Below the pieces are notes generated by a model, which saw nothing but the letters and a program-made list of their open reading frames with translations, was not told the DNA's origin and did no database searches. From assembly GCA_023159155.1 (NCBI GenBank), contig JAJNNX010000003.1:1736001-1800000 (forward strand): 64,000 nucleotides of DNA, read 5' to 3'. The stretch comes from Ustulina deusta (taxonomy: Eukaryota; Ascomycota; Sordariomycetes; Xylariales; Xylariaceae). The position numbers were made by a program, and so were the translations under genes. Of the stretch, positions 1 to 13,206 are shown piece after piece. The first letter of the stretch is position 1. Each line of letters starts with the position of its first letter.

Positions 1-1597
1 CCGGGTTTTATCCTAATCATAGGATCATGGTAATCTCGCCATAATCACACTGCGAGAATGCGGCTAATGCACCTGGCAAGGTACACCACTCGAGAGCATG
101 CATCCAGGTCACTTGTCTTCCAGAGCGCCAATGCTGGCTTCGGTATCATTTCGAGCCTGATCCTCTACGGGATTGGGTCTTCGCAATCTTCACACGGTCC
201 TGAGTTCCAACCGTGGCGTTACATGTCCTACGTGAGTTGGTGGTACGGCCGATCTGAAGATCTAGAACATCGAGTTTTAATGAGTCATGTCTAGTACCTT
301 GGTGGCCTGACCATCCTCACCGGGACGACGTGCCTTTTCCTCCTCGGAACCCCGTCGGAGGTTCGGTGGCTGTCGCCCGAGGAGAAGAAGATGGCTCATG
401 CGCGCATCATAGCGAATAACACCGGACACGATAGGACCGGGATAAAGACCTGGAAGTGGAAACAGGCCAGAGAATGCCTAATTGATCCATGCGTGAGTGG
501 AAAGTCTTGACCTGGTTCAAGTTCGTTTTTTTGCTAAACTTAACTGTATCGCAGTTTTGGTTCGCTGGCATCAATGCCTTCTTGGCGTCCATATCTAATG
601 GAGGTCTGACAACTTTTAACGCGATCATAAATACTGGATTTGGTTTTAGTGAGTGCTACGCTACACGGGCCTCGACATCGTAGGTCGCACGTCGCGTTAA
701 CCCTGGAGAAGCCAACCTGCAGTTCATCCTGCTGGATATTCCCCGAAGCCTCATTTCCATCGGTTACTTCGTCATCATCGGCCTTGTCTGTAGCAAGTGG
801 AAAAACCTGCGCATGTAAGTCCCCTCCGAACCCATAAAACACGGTTCATCGGGGAGATCTTAACGAGAAAAGGTATTTTATGATGTTCTCTGTGATTCCA
901 CCGTTCATCGGATTCATCATCCTCTCGCTGCTACCGAATGAACCACAGTATAAGTGGACGAAATGGGGCGGGTAAGCCTCCAATACGATGCAACAGGGAT
1001 TAGCACCCGCTGACAAAAGATTCCCCCAGCTATGTCATGACGGTGACTTCTGTGATTTCACTGTTCCTGGCGTGGACGCTGATCCCCTCTAACGTCGCGG
1101 GCCGGACGAAGCGCACGCTGACTTCGTCGTTTACTTTTGTCGGTTACTGCGTCGGCAATATTGTCGGGTCGCAGATCTTCAACTACAAAGATGCCGTAAG
1201 TGTCCCTTGACTAGATGGGTTGTTCCGTTTATACTTGTGGCACCGAGCTCATCATCACTTGCATTTTTAGCCGCGATATATCCCCGGCACGATAGGATGC
1301 GCCGTGGCTTTCGGTCTCGAATTCGTGGTCATTGCCCTGTGGCGCCTCACACTCGTCCTACGTAATCGTCGACGAGATAAGCTGCTACACGAACAAGGGT
1401 TCACGGAAGAAGATAGGATCGGGAAAGCTAAATTGTTGGGTGAGCAGGACTACACTGATTTTGAGAATGTTTATGTAAGTCTACTCCCTCTTTTACTATA
1501 CTCGGTTTTTCTTCATGAATCGATCGGGCGGGGGGTTTTTTTCCTTTCCCCACTCGACATATGTAAGCTGACTGTTTAGTTCCGGTACACAATGTGA
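1..1597 (+). CDS. Dal5-type MFS transporter (anion:cation symporter family), 5' end outside window
   Basis: C-terminal ~353 residues of a membrane transporter of the allantoate/nicotinate permease (Dal5/Tna1) type, which imports small organic anions across the plasma membrane. Exons read as 1-29, 81-231, 295-492, 555-648, 712-814, 873-971, 1030-1195, 1271-1474 and 1580-1597; their sum is 354 codons including the stop, so all junctions keep frame. Family-like stretches are QSANAGFGIISSLILYGIG, TPSEVRWLSPEEKKMA, the GFT-NLQ junction rebuilt by splicing before LLDIPRS, and the RTKRTLTSSFTFVGYCVGN segment. The first visible residues (PGFILIIGSW) lie near residue 135 of a ~500-residue family, so roughly the first four or five membrane helices are off the window. 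Introns are 51-105 nt. Substrate cannot be told from sequence. Confidence 0.9.
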
Positions 1598-2552
1598 GGG
1601 GCTGATAGAAGGGGTACTGAGTGTACAAGAAGGCGGACTTGAGTCTGTATCACGGCTCCGGCTTTTGCGACCCTGGCAACTGCACAATCTGGAATCGGGT
1701 CTTAGTGCCGCAGGATATTGATATCTTGGTGCTGTTGTCGTAGCCTGTTTCAACTCTCGGATAATACGATATAGCAGCAATTACCTAGTTAGTCCTGATC
1801 TGGATAGCGAAGAAGACGATTGCGTGATGATAGAAAAATTCGGAACTCTTAAGTGAATGTAGTATCACAAAGGTTAAAGCAGTATAGAGCGTCTACTAAT
1901 TAGCATTATAGGCGTCGCCTTTTTATTAGTCAGATAGTCTCATGCAGTGTAAGCCCAGCACAATCATAATTCTGCGTCAAACTTACTAGGTATTGTGGTT
2001 AATAAGCCCAATGAATAATAATTAATACTCACAATTATAGGTATTTATGAACATAAGTCCTTCGGTGCTGTCCTCGCCTGTTCACGAGATGACTGATAAG
2101 GGACGGAATCGCCTATTACGGGCTAACTAGTTTCAACATAGGCCCAATCATAGAGTAGAGAGAAATGAATACTTCAAAGAGGCTTGTATTAGTTATTCAA
2201 GATGGACAACTAAACAATACGAATAGAGTGCGATCGCAGACACGTCGGTTCCAAGAAATCGGTTGGCACTTTGTTTCCATTTCCTTCCGCAGCTCCGCCG
2301 ACGCATTTTCTTTCCAAAAAAGATGTTCCGCTCAGGCTCGCATGTATGTACGTGTGCAGGGTGTGAGGGAGGTCCTAAATATGAAGCAAAGAGGTATCAT
2401 AAACGAGTATAAAGCAAGAATGAAGAAGAAACCCTCCAGATGTTCCCAATATTTATCTAATTTGAAAACGCCATCCGTATATATGTACGGCCTGATAATC
2501 CATATATATCTATTCCTGTAGCGCATGCCAGCTCGGAGCTCCTGTCGTGCAT
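1598..2552. other. Intergenic region, no supported gene
   Basis: Moderately AT-rich sequence between the 3' ends of the MFS transporter and the GH16 gene, which are convergent. A short open frame near 2165-2521 has no family resemblance and low-complexity lysine/serine composition; I do not consider it a gene. Confidence 0.6.
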
Positions 2553-3466
2553 CTACGAGCTGTACACGGCTGCCCATTGTACTTCCATCATTGCGCCGTA
2601 GCCGTCGAGAGTAGCCTGTTCAGCGCGTCAGTATGTATGTACCGTGTCTATTTCGCTCGCGGCTGGGAATAAAAATAACTTACGGCGTTGGGCGCGCCGG
2701 GCCAGTCGCCGCCTACGGCAACGTTGAAAATCATGTACAGCGGGCTGTGAGCCAACGTGGACCAGACGGGTTGGTCGTTGAGATCGGCGCCGCTGACGGT
2801 GTAGAAGTTATTGCCGTCGAGCTGGAAGGAAATGGTCTGCGCACGCCAGTCCGAGTTCGTCAGGTCGATCTTTACCGACCAGGTGTGGAACCCCTCGAGC
2901 GGCATCGCGACGGTGCCGGACCGACCCGTAGTCTCCTGGCAGGGGCCGCCTTGCTTGCTGCCGCAGTGCAGTGTGCCATGACCTGTAGCAAGGCCGTTCA
3001 CCTGCTCGAAGATGTCGATCTCGCCGCACCCAGGCCACTCCGTCCCGTGTCTAATGGCGTCACCGAGAAGCCAGAACGCGGGCCAAAGCCCCTGCTTGTT
3101 CCCGGCGGCGTTGCCACCCACGAGGATATTGGCCGATACCATCATGACCTTGCCCGCGGTGGGTGTCCATGTTGCCTTAGACTCGATACGGCCAGAGGTC
3201 CACTGGCCGGTGCTCGACTTTCGAGGGACGAACTGGACGGTGCCACCGCCGCTAATTTGTAGGTTCTGGTTCGACAGGCTGTATGCCTGAACTTCGTTGT
3301 TGGTGTCGATGGCATTCATTATGTTCCACACATCGGCATTCGGAGCAGAGCCGGCGGGGCCTTCAAAGGCCTCAAACCATGACAACGTCATGCCGTTGAC
3401 ATTGGGGGGCCTGATCGCAGCAACAAGGCTGGGGAGAAGAGGTAGAATTGTGGTTTCAAAGCGCAT
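2553..3466 (-). CDS. Secreted glycoside hydrolase family 16 endo-beta-1,3(4)-glucanase
   Basis: Predicted secreted 281-residue enzyme hydrolysing beta-1,3 or mixed beta-1,3/1,4-glucan. Exon 1 is 3466-2684 and exon 2 is 2615-2553. The 68-nt intron (donor GTAAGT, acceptor ending AACAG) must be removed: the unspliced frame ends in an unrelated tail, whereas the splice gives ATLDGYGAMMEVQWAAVYSS, a typical GH16 C-terminus. The N-terminus (MRFETTILPLLPSLVAA) is a likely signal peptide. The GH16 active-site motif GEIDIFE gives nucleophile Glu149 and acid/base Glu154, with WPAFWLLG just upstream. The short length with no carbohydrate-binding module or GPI signal suggests a freely secreted glucanase rather than a Crh-type wall transglycosylase. 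It could remodel the fungal wall or attack plant/microbial glucans; the sequence does not say which. Confidence 0.93.
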
Positions 3467-6400
3467 TTTGGCAAGTGTCTCGGACTTATATGACGGGTAT
3501 CGATATATTCAACCGTGACGGGTAAGATGATCTTTCCAAGGAAGATCTAACGAGGAGAATATACTGATATAAAGTGAACGCAGGACCGGGCGTTCGCTGT
3601 GTATAGTGAATACCTGTCTTGCAGGGAGCTTGTATATAGGAAGGAGAGACGAAGGTTCGAAAGAGCAATGTCAAGTTGGGTATCGGTATGGCTACTGTTC
3701 AAGTAGGAAGAAATGAATGTGAATATATTGCTCGACTAGCAAGACGGAGTGAACGAAAATCAAGATACTTCTTGAAAGAGTAAAGAGCGGACCAGGAGGA
3801 GGGAGGAGGAGGAGGAAGAAGACTTCGGAGCTGGCTCGTCCTGGAGGATATATATTAAGTCCCTACCTTACCTGACTTATGGGACTTCGCGAGACCCCGG
3901 CGGGATGGAGGCAGATAGCTACACAAGACTGGAGCTCCACCTCGCACATCTTGGACAAAGGAGAAAGGAGCATGCATGGCATCGACACTAAGCTGCCTCC
4001 CCACTGTAGGGCATGCGACCGCGCCACGCTGGCGAACAAGGGTGGCCGGGACCACGGGAGCCAAAGAAAGGCGGCCATGAAAGACCCCATCGGGAGATAG
4101 AAGGTGAAACTTTGTTTAGGGTGCAGGGGTAGCAGTGGTGACATTGAGCGCGTCTTTTGGACCAAAGAATCAATGACAAGTTGATTTTTTGAGAGTATTA
4201 GTGCCAGTGTGAGCCACGAATGAGAGTTGGAGTTGTCGATAGAACAAAGTGGTCATTACGAAAGGAATGTGATTGTCTAAGTGCTAACTCGACATGGGCC
4301 ATCTACTGCGTTCCAGGCCATTCCTCCTCTTTTCTTTCTCTCTTGGTTCTTTCGAGTTTGTTGACGTGATATGACAAGGAGGGTATATATGCTAGGTACA
4401 AGGTCGCCAGTTCTTGTCAAGCATAAGAGAAGCATTATAGCAAAAAGCGGTGTTGCCTTCATAGCCATTCATGCTCATTTACTTCGCTTTAGAGGCGAGA
4501 ATAGCCGGACGATGCTGCTGCCGTATGGTCTCTGGTTATAATCGCCATTCGCTGCTGTGTCCCAATGCCTAATCCTCGCTGGAGTAAATCGGACGAAGGC
4601 TATACCCAGGCACGTCGCTATCCCGATAAGCTCGCCCAAAAGGGGTAAGAAAGGGGACGAGGCTTGATTCTCTTTGGTCCACTTTGACGCCTTGGCTTTC
4701 TTCATGCAAGGAACATTGCAGCGGGCGTTACTACCTCGAGCATACCACTGCAAGGATTCTGAAACAGGCGAAGATGGATTTTAGATTTGGGCTTATGCTT
4801 CAGTATGCCCAAGCTGTAGTGTAGTGTACGCTACCGTAAGTACGCTATCGCACTCTCTACTAAGCCCTAGTGTCGGTGTATTACTGTCTCCTTCAGGTAC
4901 GAACGATCGTCGTGGTACGGCGAATAACTATCAACCAACCACTCACAGAGATTGCTGACCTAGTGTACAATGTTGGTATATCGGGCTGCGGCCTGCTCGG
5001 GTCTCTTCCCCACTCCCAGTCCCGCTACACATATGCCGCTGAGAATGTGCAAAGCATGCGAACCGAAGCCATTGACCCTGAATGTAGACTAATCACTTAT
5101 TTTAGTGTAGAGATTGATCAGGGATTGATTCGTCAAAATAGCCACAGCCGAGACGTCTGTGTCCATGGGGCTGGAATATAGTACAGTATAGACGAGTTGT
5201 TGAATTTTCCAATAAGCGCGCGCGCTTGCTTCTGATGATCGATTGCCAAGACTCAACTGACTGGCGAAAAGACAGTTCTGGTCGATTCACTGAATGGGTC
5301 AACTCGACCAGAGCTGCTGCTACCCTAGCGTACAAACGGTCCGTGTCGGGCTATACCGTACTATACTATAGGTATTGGAGTCGTACCATTGGGCTGACGA
5401 GGGGTATCCGTGAGATTCTCACAGCCTATAATTCTTAATGGTAAGAAATTGCCAGCAACGGCCCCCCCCCTCCAGACATAGGTTGACAAGTGGCGACGTT
5501 GCTTGACAGTTCTTAATAATAAGCGCTGCGTTGTCAAAGTCGCATTATGGGTTTAGGCGGCGGGCGTCTACATCCCGCATGCTCAGGTGCTTTCTTACCG
5601 CTCGCTTTTCTGTCTCCATTTGCGTTGAACAGATGCCACGGGACTTAACTCTACTTCTCCAACCTTTCGGTTTTCTTATTACCTGCAGAATATTTTCCGA
5701 TGGTTCTCGGTAACATCGGAATGCGGGAGTTGAACCATTGTTTGTGTACTCAGTCAGACTCGGTGTTTATGTCCTGCCCAGACTAAACCCTTGATCGACT
5801 AGTTCAGGGGTCTTCCTTACCATGTGCCTGAGCCAATGATCGCACAGAAGAGCATGGCGACTGGGATTCGGCAAGACTGCTTTTGCCTACTATCTACACT
5901 AAACTAACCACACCAAACAACCTTGCCTGTTTAGATCCTGCTAGGCTCCTCCAAGACGGCAATCCACTAGAACGGTTGTGACGGGATGAACATCCACCAA
6001 AAACTTCGATGGGTGAGCTCGTTTCAGTTTTGAGCTAGGACCCTTCTAATTTGGCATATTTACCAATGTAAAAGACTGTCGCGCGAACAACCATATTACG
6101 ACGAATTTTCAGACCGCAAGCGATAGCGAGCGTGAGTGGGCAGTAAGTGAGCTAGCTCCTCCGCGAAAGGTGCATGTTGTGCGAGCACCGAGGGAGGAAT
6201 ATTTTCGATCAGATCACCAAAGTCACCCCACTATAGGATGCATCTTCCTAGTAGTAGTATGCCTAATGCGCCCAGATAAATCATACGTAGTAGGTAATAC
6301 ACACCGCTCGCTCGAGACGAGGACGGTATTAGGGAAAGAAGTTGCTATCTTGATAGCATATGCCACCCTTTCGCCCCGTCAGACTATGCGAACTTCGCAA

Positions 6401-9400
6401 GCAGATATGTAGAAGGAAACGTGACGACCTGCATATAGTTATTGACAACACAATATACTACTACTGCATGGTGCCGGGCAGAATACCGAGAGGAGAAGGA
6501 GGGCGTCTTCCATGCGATGATCCTGTCGATCCCATAGCCTAGATTTCTGATCGTTCGTGGATCAACAGCTAAGGGTCGCGCTGATCCTTTACCGATGAAG
6601 CTGTGACTTGATACCCCTCCTCCACTGATGTGCTCCTGGTTCAAGTTCGCCTTCAGCCTTTCTGTAGCTAGCACTGCGTAGAGATGCCCAAGCAGTATTA
6701 ACTTCTCCGTCTGCTCTTTTCGGCCATGTCAACCCTCCATCCATTATATTGGGTCTAATGTGAGGCCCTTTTGCCTACTTGGCAATTCTAGTCGTGTTCC
6801 CATTCTCATCCTCTGCCGAACGGGGACAGATCTCTTCAGCTAATGCACCACTCGCCGAAACCACGCAGGTACATGTATCACTACGGCGAGATCTCACCGG
6901 GGGATAGGATAAAGGAACGAGTGCAGTCAGACATAGGTACTCTTTTTCTTGGGTCGTATTGGGAGGCGGGGTATACAGCTGGAGGACCGGGATGTTGTGC
7001 TCGCACCCCCAATTGCTTCGCGTAGGTATCAGAGTCCGAGGTATTGTAGCTCGTGACGGACACCAACGAATCATCAAACTCGAAACGCTATGAATGGCAC
7101 GCCCTGGTACTGGTAGTGTAGTTGCGACCCGGCCGCGACCACGGAACCAGATGGAATGCTGAAACGAAAACATTAGGAAGGAGGCAGCCGAAATCTACCA
7201 CCCACCACGAATACGCCCCGGGAGCTGCTGTGATGGACGGCGATGCGCAACTCGTTGAATTGCTGCTGAATCGGTGTTGTGTCCCTTCCCCAGTCATGGC
7301 AAGGTAAGCGATTAATTTGGGGTGCATGCCCAGCGAAGACAAATCCCGTCACACTCGATCTTATGTCAGTCGATATTGTATGCCGGTCATCTTCGGCCTC
7401 GTGGCATTGATGCTGTCCAGTCACTTGCGCGCGACGAAGACCTGGCGTCTCGACAGCCTCGTGTTTTGTCTGCGAGTTTCGACCAGACGGTGGCGCGGGG
7501 TAGTTCGACCGGAGACTTTCATTCGCGGGCTGTTCTCGGAATGAGGCCATTTTCTCTTTCTTTTCTGATCCGAATGCATTCATGGGTAGGCATTATGGCT
7601 TGGACTTTGGGGTAGAGAAACCCGTCTTACCCTCACTGCTGTCGCCAACCGGTCCTGTAAATCGATAGATGCTTACCGTGAGAATCTTTCTTTTTCCTTG
7701 TTGACACGATCTCTTCATACGTCGCGAAATGGCTCATCGTTATGAGAAGCTCACGATCTGCATGCCATTCCTGTAAGCTCTTCTCTTCTTTCCCCTAAAG
7801 GATAAATATCACAAATCGCGATCGCAACAGAATTGAATTGTAGTTTAATAGTACACATTAGCCACTTTATTATTCGATCGCTCTATCTCTATTAGTCACA
7901 CCTCAACGTGCTGGGTGATTGATATGAACTTACCTGAGCTGCGAACTGGATTTAAGCTACGAAGGGGGGTCGATCGCGATGCCTTCAAGGCCCCGTGCTG
8001 GTTTCATCTGCGATGAATGATATTGATTCTTCTTATACCATGGCTACCTTTTAGCTGGACACATGTGCTTGAAAACTCGAGACGGAGCACTGTGGGAAGT
8101 CGAATGAATAGGCACCCTCATATAAAGATCATGCAACGGAAACAAATGTGAGAGGCTAAGCTACCTATGCGCAGAGTCCAAGAGATTTCTTTACCTTCAA
8201 TTGGATATGATATGGGCGTGTAATATTCGTAGTGTTGTTTATAATACCATATGTCGCTAAGTGTGATAATATGTATTAGTCGGCATTGTGAATCTTGAAC
8301 ACAACTACTTATAGATTGGACACTGATGGATGGAACAAGAGCTTGCCTCCTGTTGGGAGGCTATGCATGAGCCCTGTAGTGATCTTACACTTGCTTAGTA
8401 GATAAGGGCTAGCTACTTAATGAAGAAGTTCGAGGCCCTTCGCGCGACAACATCACACCGACCTCAATAATTGACTATTCAACGAGGCCCGAACAAGGCT
8501 TAATGACTTGGCCTGTTGAATTGAGGTAGCCAAGGAATATACTCCGAATTGCTAAAGTCCCCCATCCTTACCTCGGCTGACATAGAGTATACTTACATAT
8601 CTTAGAACATGTGTCCCGATGAAACAAGACATCTTAAAAGGTATAGGACTTCCTGGCTTTCTTTCAGATGGAAAACAACTATCTTCAGAGCATGAGATGT
8701 GAGATAGGGCGGTGAAAAGACGTTGATGTCACTCGGTCTGTACATATATATCTGCGCGTCGCTCCATACACGATGGAAGAATGGAGAAGAAGGGAGTACG
8801 GCTACAGGGTTAGCGTCTGACTCAGATCGTATACATACAAGCTTGTGTTGATCGTCGTTGATTGGCAAAGATGAGCTCGGGTTCTTCTCGGGATAGGCGT
8901 AGGTGTTGCGCATCTGGGTGAGAATGGGGTCACATTGTCAAAGACGGTCTAGGGTCGCGTATGGGACGTAGATTGAAGGCTAGCAAATAAGATCTAACGT
9001 AGGTAGTCTTGGTGGTTGGCATGCTGCTCTGGTAAGGAGTGCCCTTTGATGTCGCCCAAGTTGGGTGAATTAGCACTAAGTAAGTACTACACAACTTGAA
9101 GAATCTCCCGACCTAGGTACATATGTTACTTAAGTACCTACCTAGCCCTATAATTACCGAGGTAGGTACTAGTAGGTACCTAAGGACTTAGAATTAATTG
9201 ATTAACGTTACCTAAGGTAGTGTTACACAAGCTGTCATGAGAGCAAGGTGGGTAAGGTATGTATAAGTACTTACATCGATGAGTTGCGTGAGGGGTAATA
9301 TAGGTGCTGTCCCCTAGCTTCCCAAGGTCAGGTTCGCTTGTCTGGCCCAGACCCTGATTTGGCGAGAGCGTGGAGGATGGTATGGTTCTGGCCCCCGCGT

Positions 9401-10078
9401 GCTCCAAAGCCCCGCTGCCGTCTTCCACAGGTTGGCGTCGCCGGCCTATCATCGTCCAGATCGCTGCTGACGCAGCCCTACAGGCGACAAATACGGTGTC
9501 TGCCGCGGTGGGATGAAGACGACAGAATCAAGCTTTCCTCGTACAGGTCAAGGACTACAATGTAGCGAGCTAAGCAGCACAGGTAGCCAGCCTACCGCGG
9601 CCTGTAGCATTAGCCTCACTTGCTAGCGACAGCCCATCGCCAATTGGCTGCAATACGCGAATCTCGTGTCCTCATCTTACCATCTTATGCTGTCTTGCAT
9701 GTCGGAGGCGAAAGGCTGGCGTGACGTTCAGGGTCAACTCCATACCAGGCTGAACCAGGAGACACCGAGCCTCGACTTCTCGCATCAGCCCGCTGTTTAT
9801 CTGCTGGGAGCTGCCGGTTCTGGCTTGTCCCAACACGTCGTTGCTGTTCCCGTTGACTTTCTTTGATCCGGCTCGGTTGTGTCTGGCCTGTGTTCCGTCC
9901 AGGTGGAACATCATACCAGGAGCCACCAACAACTGGGTGTCAACATCCTCGCTACACACGCACGAGGTGGCCTTTCCTCATAAGCGCTGTTAGGTTGTGT
10001 GTGGCTTGTCCTTTCCCGTCCTCGTCCATTTCAAGTCGTAGCATAGATCTGTCTGCTTCCTGAAAAGCGTTGCCCGTC
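3467..10078. other. Gene-poor 6.6-kb region of ordinary base composition
   Basis: I find no intact gene here. Open frames are short and lack recognisable motifs. On the minus strand between about 6850 and 7500 there are several protein-like fragments in different frames, possibly a decayed gene, which I cannot name. Purine-rich (GGA) tracts occur near 3795-3825, a C-run near 5461, and a cluster of AGGTAGGT/ACCTACCT motifs at 9110-9190. The last part (about 9660-10078) should contain the promoter and 5' UTR of the calpain gene. Confidence 0.5.
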
Positions 10079-13000
10079 ATGTCTATCCTCCCACCCGATG
10101 CTGCTTCGGAGGCCGAGTACCTCCTAGAACGAGACACTGCGATAGCGCGGACCATCATGGCTGAGGTTCCGGTTACGGTATCCTTACCCTCCAAGAAAAA
10201 CAAGCAACAGACGCCCCAACAAGTCATCGATGAGTTTTGGACCAAGTTTACTACCAAGGCGCCTGGAAAAGGTTGGTAATGTTGTGTCGGCTTGTGTTGT
10301 CTTGTGGCGCTTTCATTATACATGTAAAACACTTTGGAGAGGTGGGAGATGTGTATGTTTTGCTTCGTCTACTGATTTATTTTTATTACCTTGCTATAGC
10401 GACAACCGTCATCCCTTCCAACAAATATGCCGAACGAGCCGCCCGCCGGTCGAACAAGGCCGGCGCGGGCATAACGACACAGGCCTCCTACGACGAGGCG
10501 GCGGCCGTGTGCAAGGCCAAGGTCGCCAAGATTGTCAAGGAGTGCCGCCGCGTGAACCAGAAGTACCGAGATCCGCACTTCGATCTCGAGCTGGACCTCA
10601 AATGGGGGGACCGCGACACGCTCGAGTCGCTACGCAACACGAAGCAGAAGCAGTCCGAGTCGTCATTCCACCCCAAGAGCGTCAAGCGCGTGCTCGACGT
10701 CTTCGACAAGCCCAAGTTCTACATCGACGGGCCCACCGCTAACGACGTGCGCCAGGGCCGCGACGGTGACTGCTGGCTGCTCGCTGCACTGTGCACCCTC
10801 AGCAACAAGCCTAGTCTGATCGAGCGGGTGTGCGTGGCGCGTGACGAGCAGGTCGGCGTCTACGGCTTCGTCTTCCATCGCGACGGCGAGTGGATCTCCG
10901 AGATCATCGACGACAAGCTGTTTCTCACCAAGCCCGACTTTGACGAGAGCGTGCTCGAACGCCTGCTCTGGGAAGACCGCGAGCGCGTCGATTCCGAGGA
11001 GCAGTACCGCAAGGCCTACCAGAGCGGCTCGGGTGCACTCTACTTCGCGCAGTGCGAGCATGCGAACGAGACGTGGCTGCCGCTGCTCGAGAAGGCCTAC
11101 GCCAAGGCTCATGGGGACTACCAGGCCATCGAAGGGGGGTTCACGGGCGAAGGTATCGAGGATCTCACCGGTGGCGTCACGACCGAGCTCTACACCACCG
11201 ACATCTTGGACAAGGAATACTTCTGGCGAGAGGAGCTGATGAAGGTCAACGACGAATTTCTCTTCGGATGCTCGACGGGTATGTGGGGGGCAATCTGGGG
11301 CGAGCGCAAGGGCATCGTCGAGCTGCACGCGTACTCGGTCATGCGGGCCGTCGAGATGGACGGCCAGCGCCTCGTTCTGCTGAAGAACCCCTGGGGAAAA
11401 GGTGAGTGGACGGGTCCGTGGAGCGATGGGTCGAAGGAGTGGACGGCCGAGTGGCTGACAAAGCTCGACCACCGCTTTGGCGACGACGGCAACTTCTGGA
11501 TCTCCTACGACGACCTGCTGCGCAAGTACCAGGCCTTCGATCGCACGCGCCTCTTCGGCCCCGACTGGAAGGTCACTTCGATATGGACTACCGTCTCCGT
11601 CCCTTGGACCCTCGACTACCACGACACGTACTTCACCTTCTCGCTGGCGAAGACGGGTCCCGTCGTGCTTGTCCTCTCGCAGCTCGACGACCGGTACTAT
11701 CGCGGCCTCGAGGGGCAGTATCGCTTCGAGCTGAACTTCCGTCTGCACAAGAAGGGCCAGGCGGACTATGTGGTCCGCAGCATCGCCCCCTACCGCCAGA
11801 TTCGCTCCGTCAACGTCGAGTTGGAGCTCGAAGCCGGCGAGTACACCGTCCTGATGAAGATCAATGCGACCCGAGACCTGGACATCTTACCCATAGAAGA
11901 AGTCATTCGCAACTATGCTCGGGATCGTAGGGATAAGCTCGTGGCTGTGGGCATGTCGTACGACTTGGCCCACAGCAAAGGGAAAATGATCGAAACTGAA
12001 GAGGAGAAGCGAGCGAAGAAAGCCGCCGAGAAGCGCAAGAAGGACAAGGAACGCGAGAAAATGAGGAAAGAAATCATGGAGGCCCGCCGTGATAGATACC
12101 ACATCGAACTCAAGGATTATAACAAGCGGAAGGCAAAGAAGGAGAAGGCGAAGGCAAAGAACCACGCGAAGAAGGCCGCCAAGGCAGCTAAGAAGGGTCT
12201 TGACGAGACCAAGGAGGTGCCGGATGCCCCTGCGTCTTTGGATGAACAGAAGCATGTGCAAAAGACCGTTGTGCTGGATCTCCCCACTGAGCCGGCTTCG
12301 GAATCTAGTGGTGGTGGTCCTGAGTTGGGGCCTGATCAAGCTGCTCCGGAATCTTCGAAGCCTGAGACGAAGTCTGATCATGGACCGCCGTCGAAGTCTG
12401 GGGAATCAGAATCAGAGACTAAGGGAGATTCGCCTAGTCGAGCGAAGCAGGACGTTCCTCCTGCACCTGAAGTCCCAGATCAGACTGCTGCAGAAGACGA
12501 ACAGAAAGTTCCAGGCGATGCTCCCCCATCCGACCCACAAAGACATCAAGAAGGGGAGCAGGAGGAAGAAGAGGACTCGTCTTCCTATGACGAATCTGAA
12601 GTCTCGTCCGTGTCCGAGATCAGCGCCAGGGAGCTAGACATCCGATTCAGAGACCGCGCCCACGCGCCCCCGCGCCCGCCGCCTCCTGCCCCAGCGCCCG
12701 AACCCCCGGAAGAGGAAGACGAGTTCGAGAGTAACCCGTGGAACGCCGTCGCCACTGTCGGGCTGCGTGTTTACTACAAGATTTCCGAGGGCGATGCGGA
12801 GAAAGAGATCGTGACGCTGCGTGTTGTGCGGCCGAACCCTTATGCTCGCAAAGACGAGGACAGAGACGATGACGGGAAAGGTGGTGAAGGCAGCGAGGAC
12901 GGCGGCGATGAGGGCGAGAAGAAGTCCAAGGGGCTTGATGTCGATGACAGTGCCAAGGAGTGAGTTTTCTTCACTCTTAACCCCAACCCCCCTTTCCTTT

Positions 13001-13206
13001 TTTACGACGTTTGTCTTTTGCCGGGAGTTCGACTGGACTTTTTTTTTTTTTGTGATGTTGTCTGCTCTTGGGTGTACCACGCGTTCATGCACTTATTTAT
13101 TTCTGCGAGCGCTTATAACTAACCTTGATTGTGTCCTTCCAGTGCCACGCTCGAAGGCGACAGGGAACAGAGGAAGAAGAGCATCATGTCGCTTGTGCCT
13201 CCTTGA
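10079..13206 (+). CDS. Calpain-like cysteine protease (non-PalB type) with lysine-rich and acidic C-terminal extension
   Basis: Predicted cytoplasmic papain-fold protease of the calpain clan, 938 residues. Exons: 10079-10271, 10400-12959, 13143-13206. Splicing of the first intron (128 nt, donor GTTGGT) joins FTTKAPGK to ATTVIPSNKYAERAA in frame. The second (183 nt, GTGAGT donor, CTAAC branch site near 13118, CCAG acceptor) replaces a stop at 12961 with a 20-residue tail ending SIMSLVPP. The catalytic triad is visible: Cys189 in GRDGDCWLLAAL, His374 in ELHAYSVMRAVE, Asn394 in LLKNPWGKGEW. A C2-like beta-rich domain follows (about 440-590), then a K/E/R-rich helical stretch (about 600-700) and an acidic, Pro/Ser-rich disordered tail. 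There is no MIT domain, so it is unlikely to be the pH-signalling PalB/Rim13 calpain. Natural substrate unknown. Confidence 0.93.

Noticed and set aside
2165..2521. 118-codon open frame
   Set aside because: Low-complexity, no recognisable motif, no intron or neighbour support; treated as chance.
2633..3262. 209-codon plus-strand frame over the GH16 gene
   Set aside because: Antisense shadow of a clear GH16 coding sequence.
10663..11748. 361-codon minus-strand frame over the calpain gene
   Set aside because: Shadow of a GC-rich coding region with strong codon bias; catalytic motifs are on the plus strand.
12089..12637. Arg-rich plus-strand frame within the calpain gene
   Set aside because: Alternate frame of the Lys/Glu-rich and acidic tail; composition explains it.
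10079..13206. Identification of the calpain as PalB/Rim13
   Set aside because: No MIT domain at the N-terminus, and it has a long Lys-rich and acidic C-terminal extension that PalB lacks.
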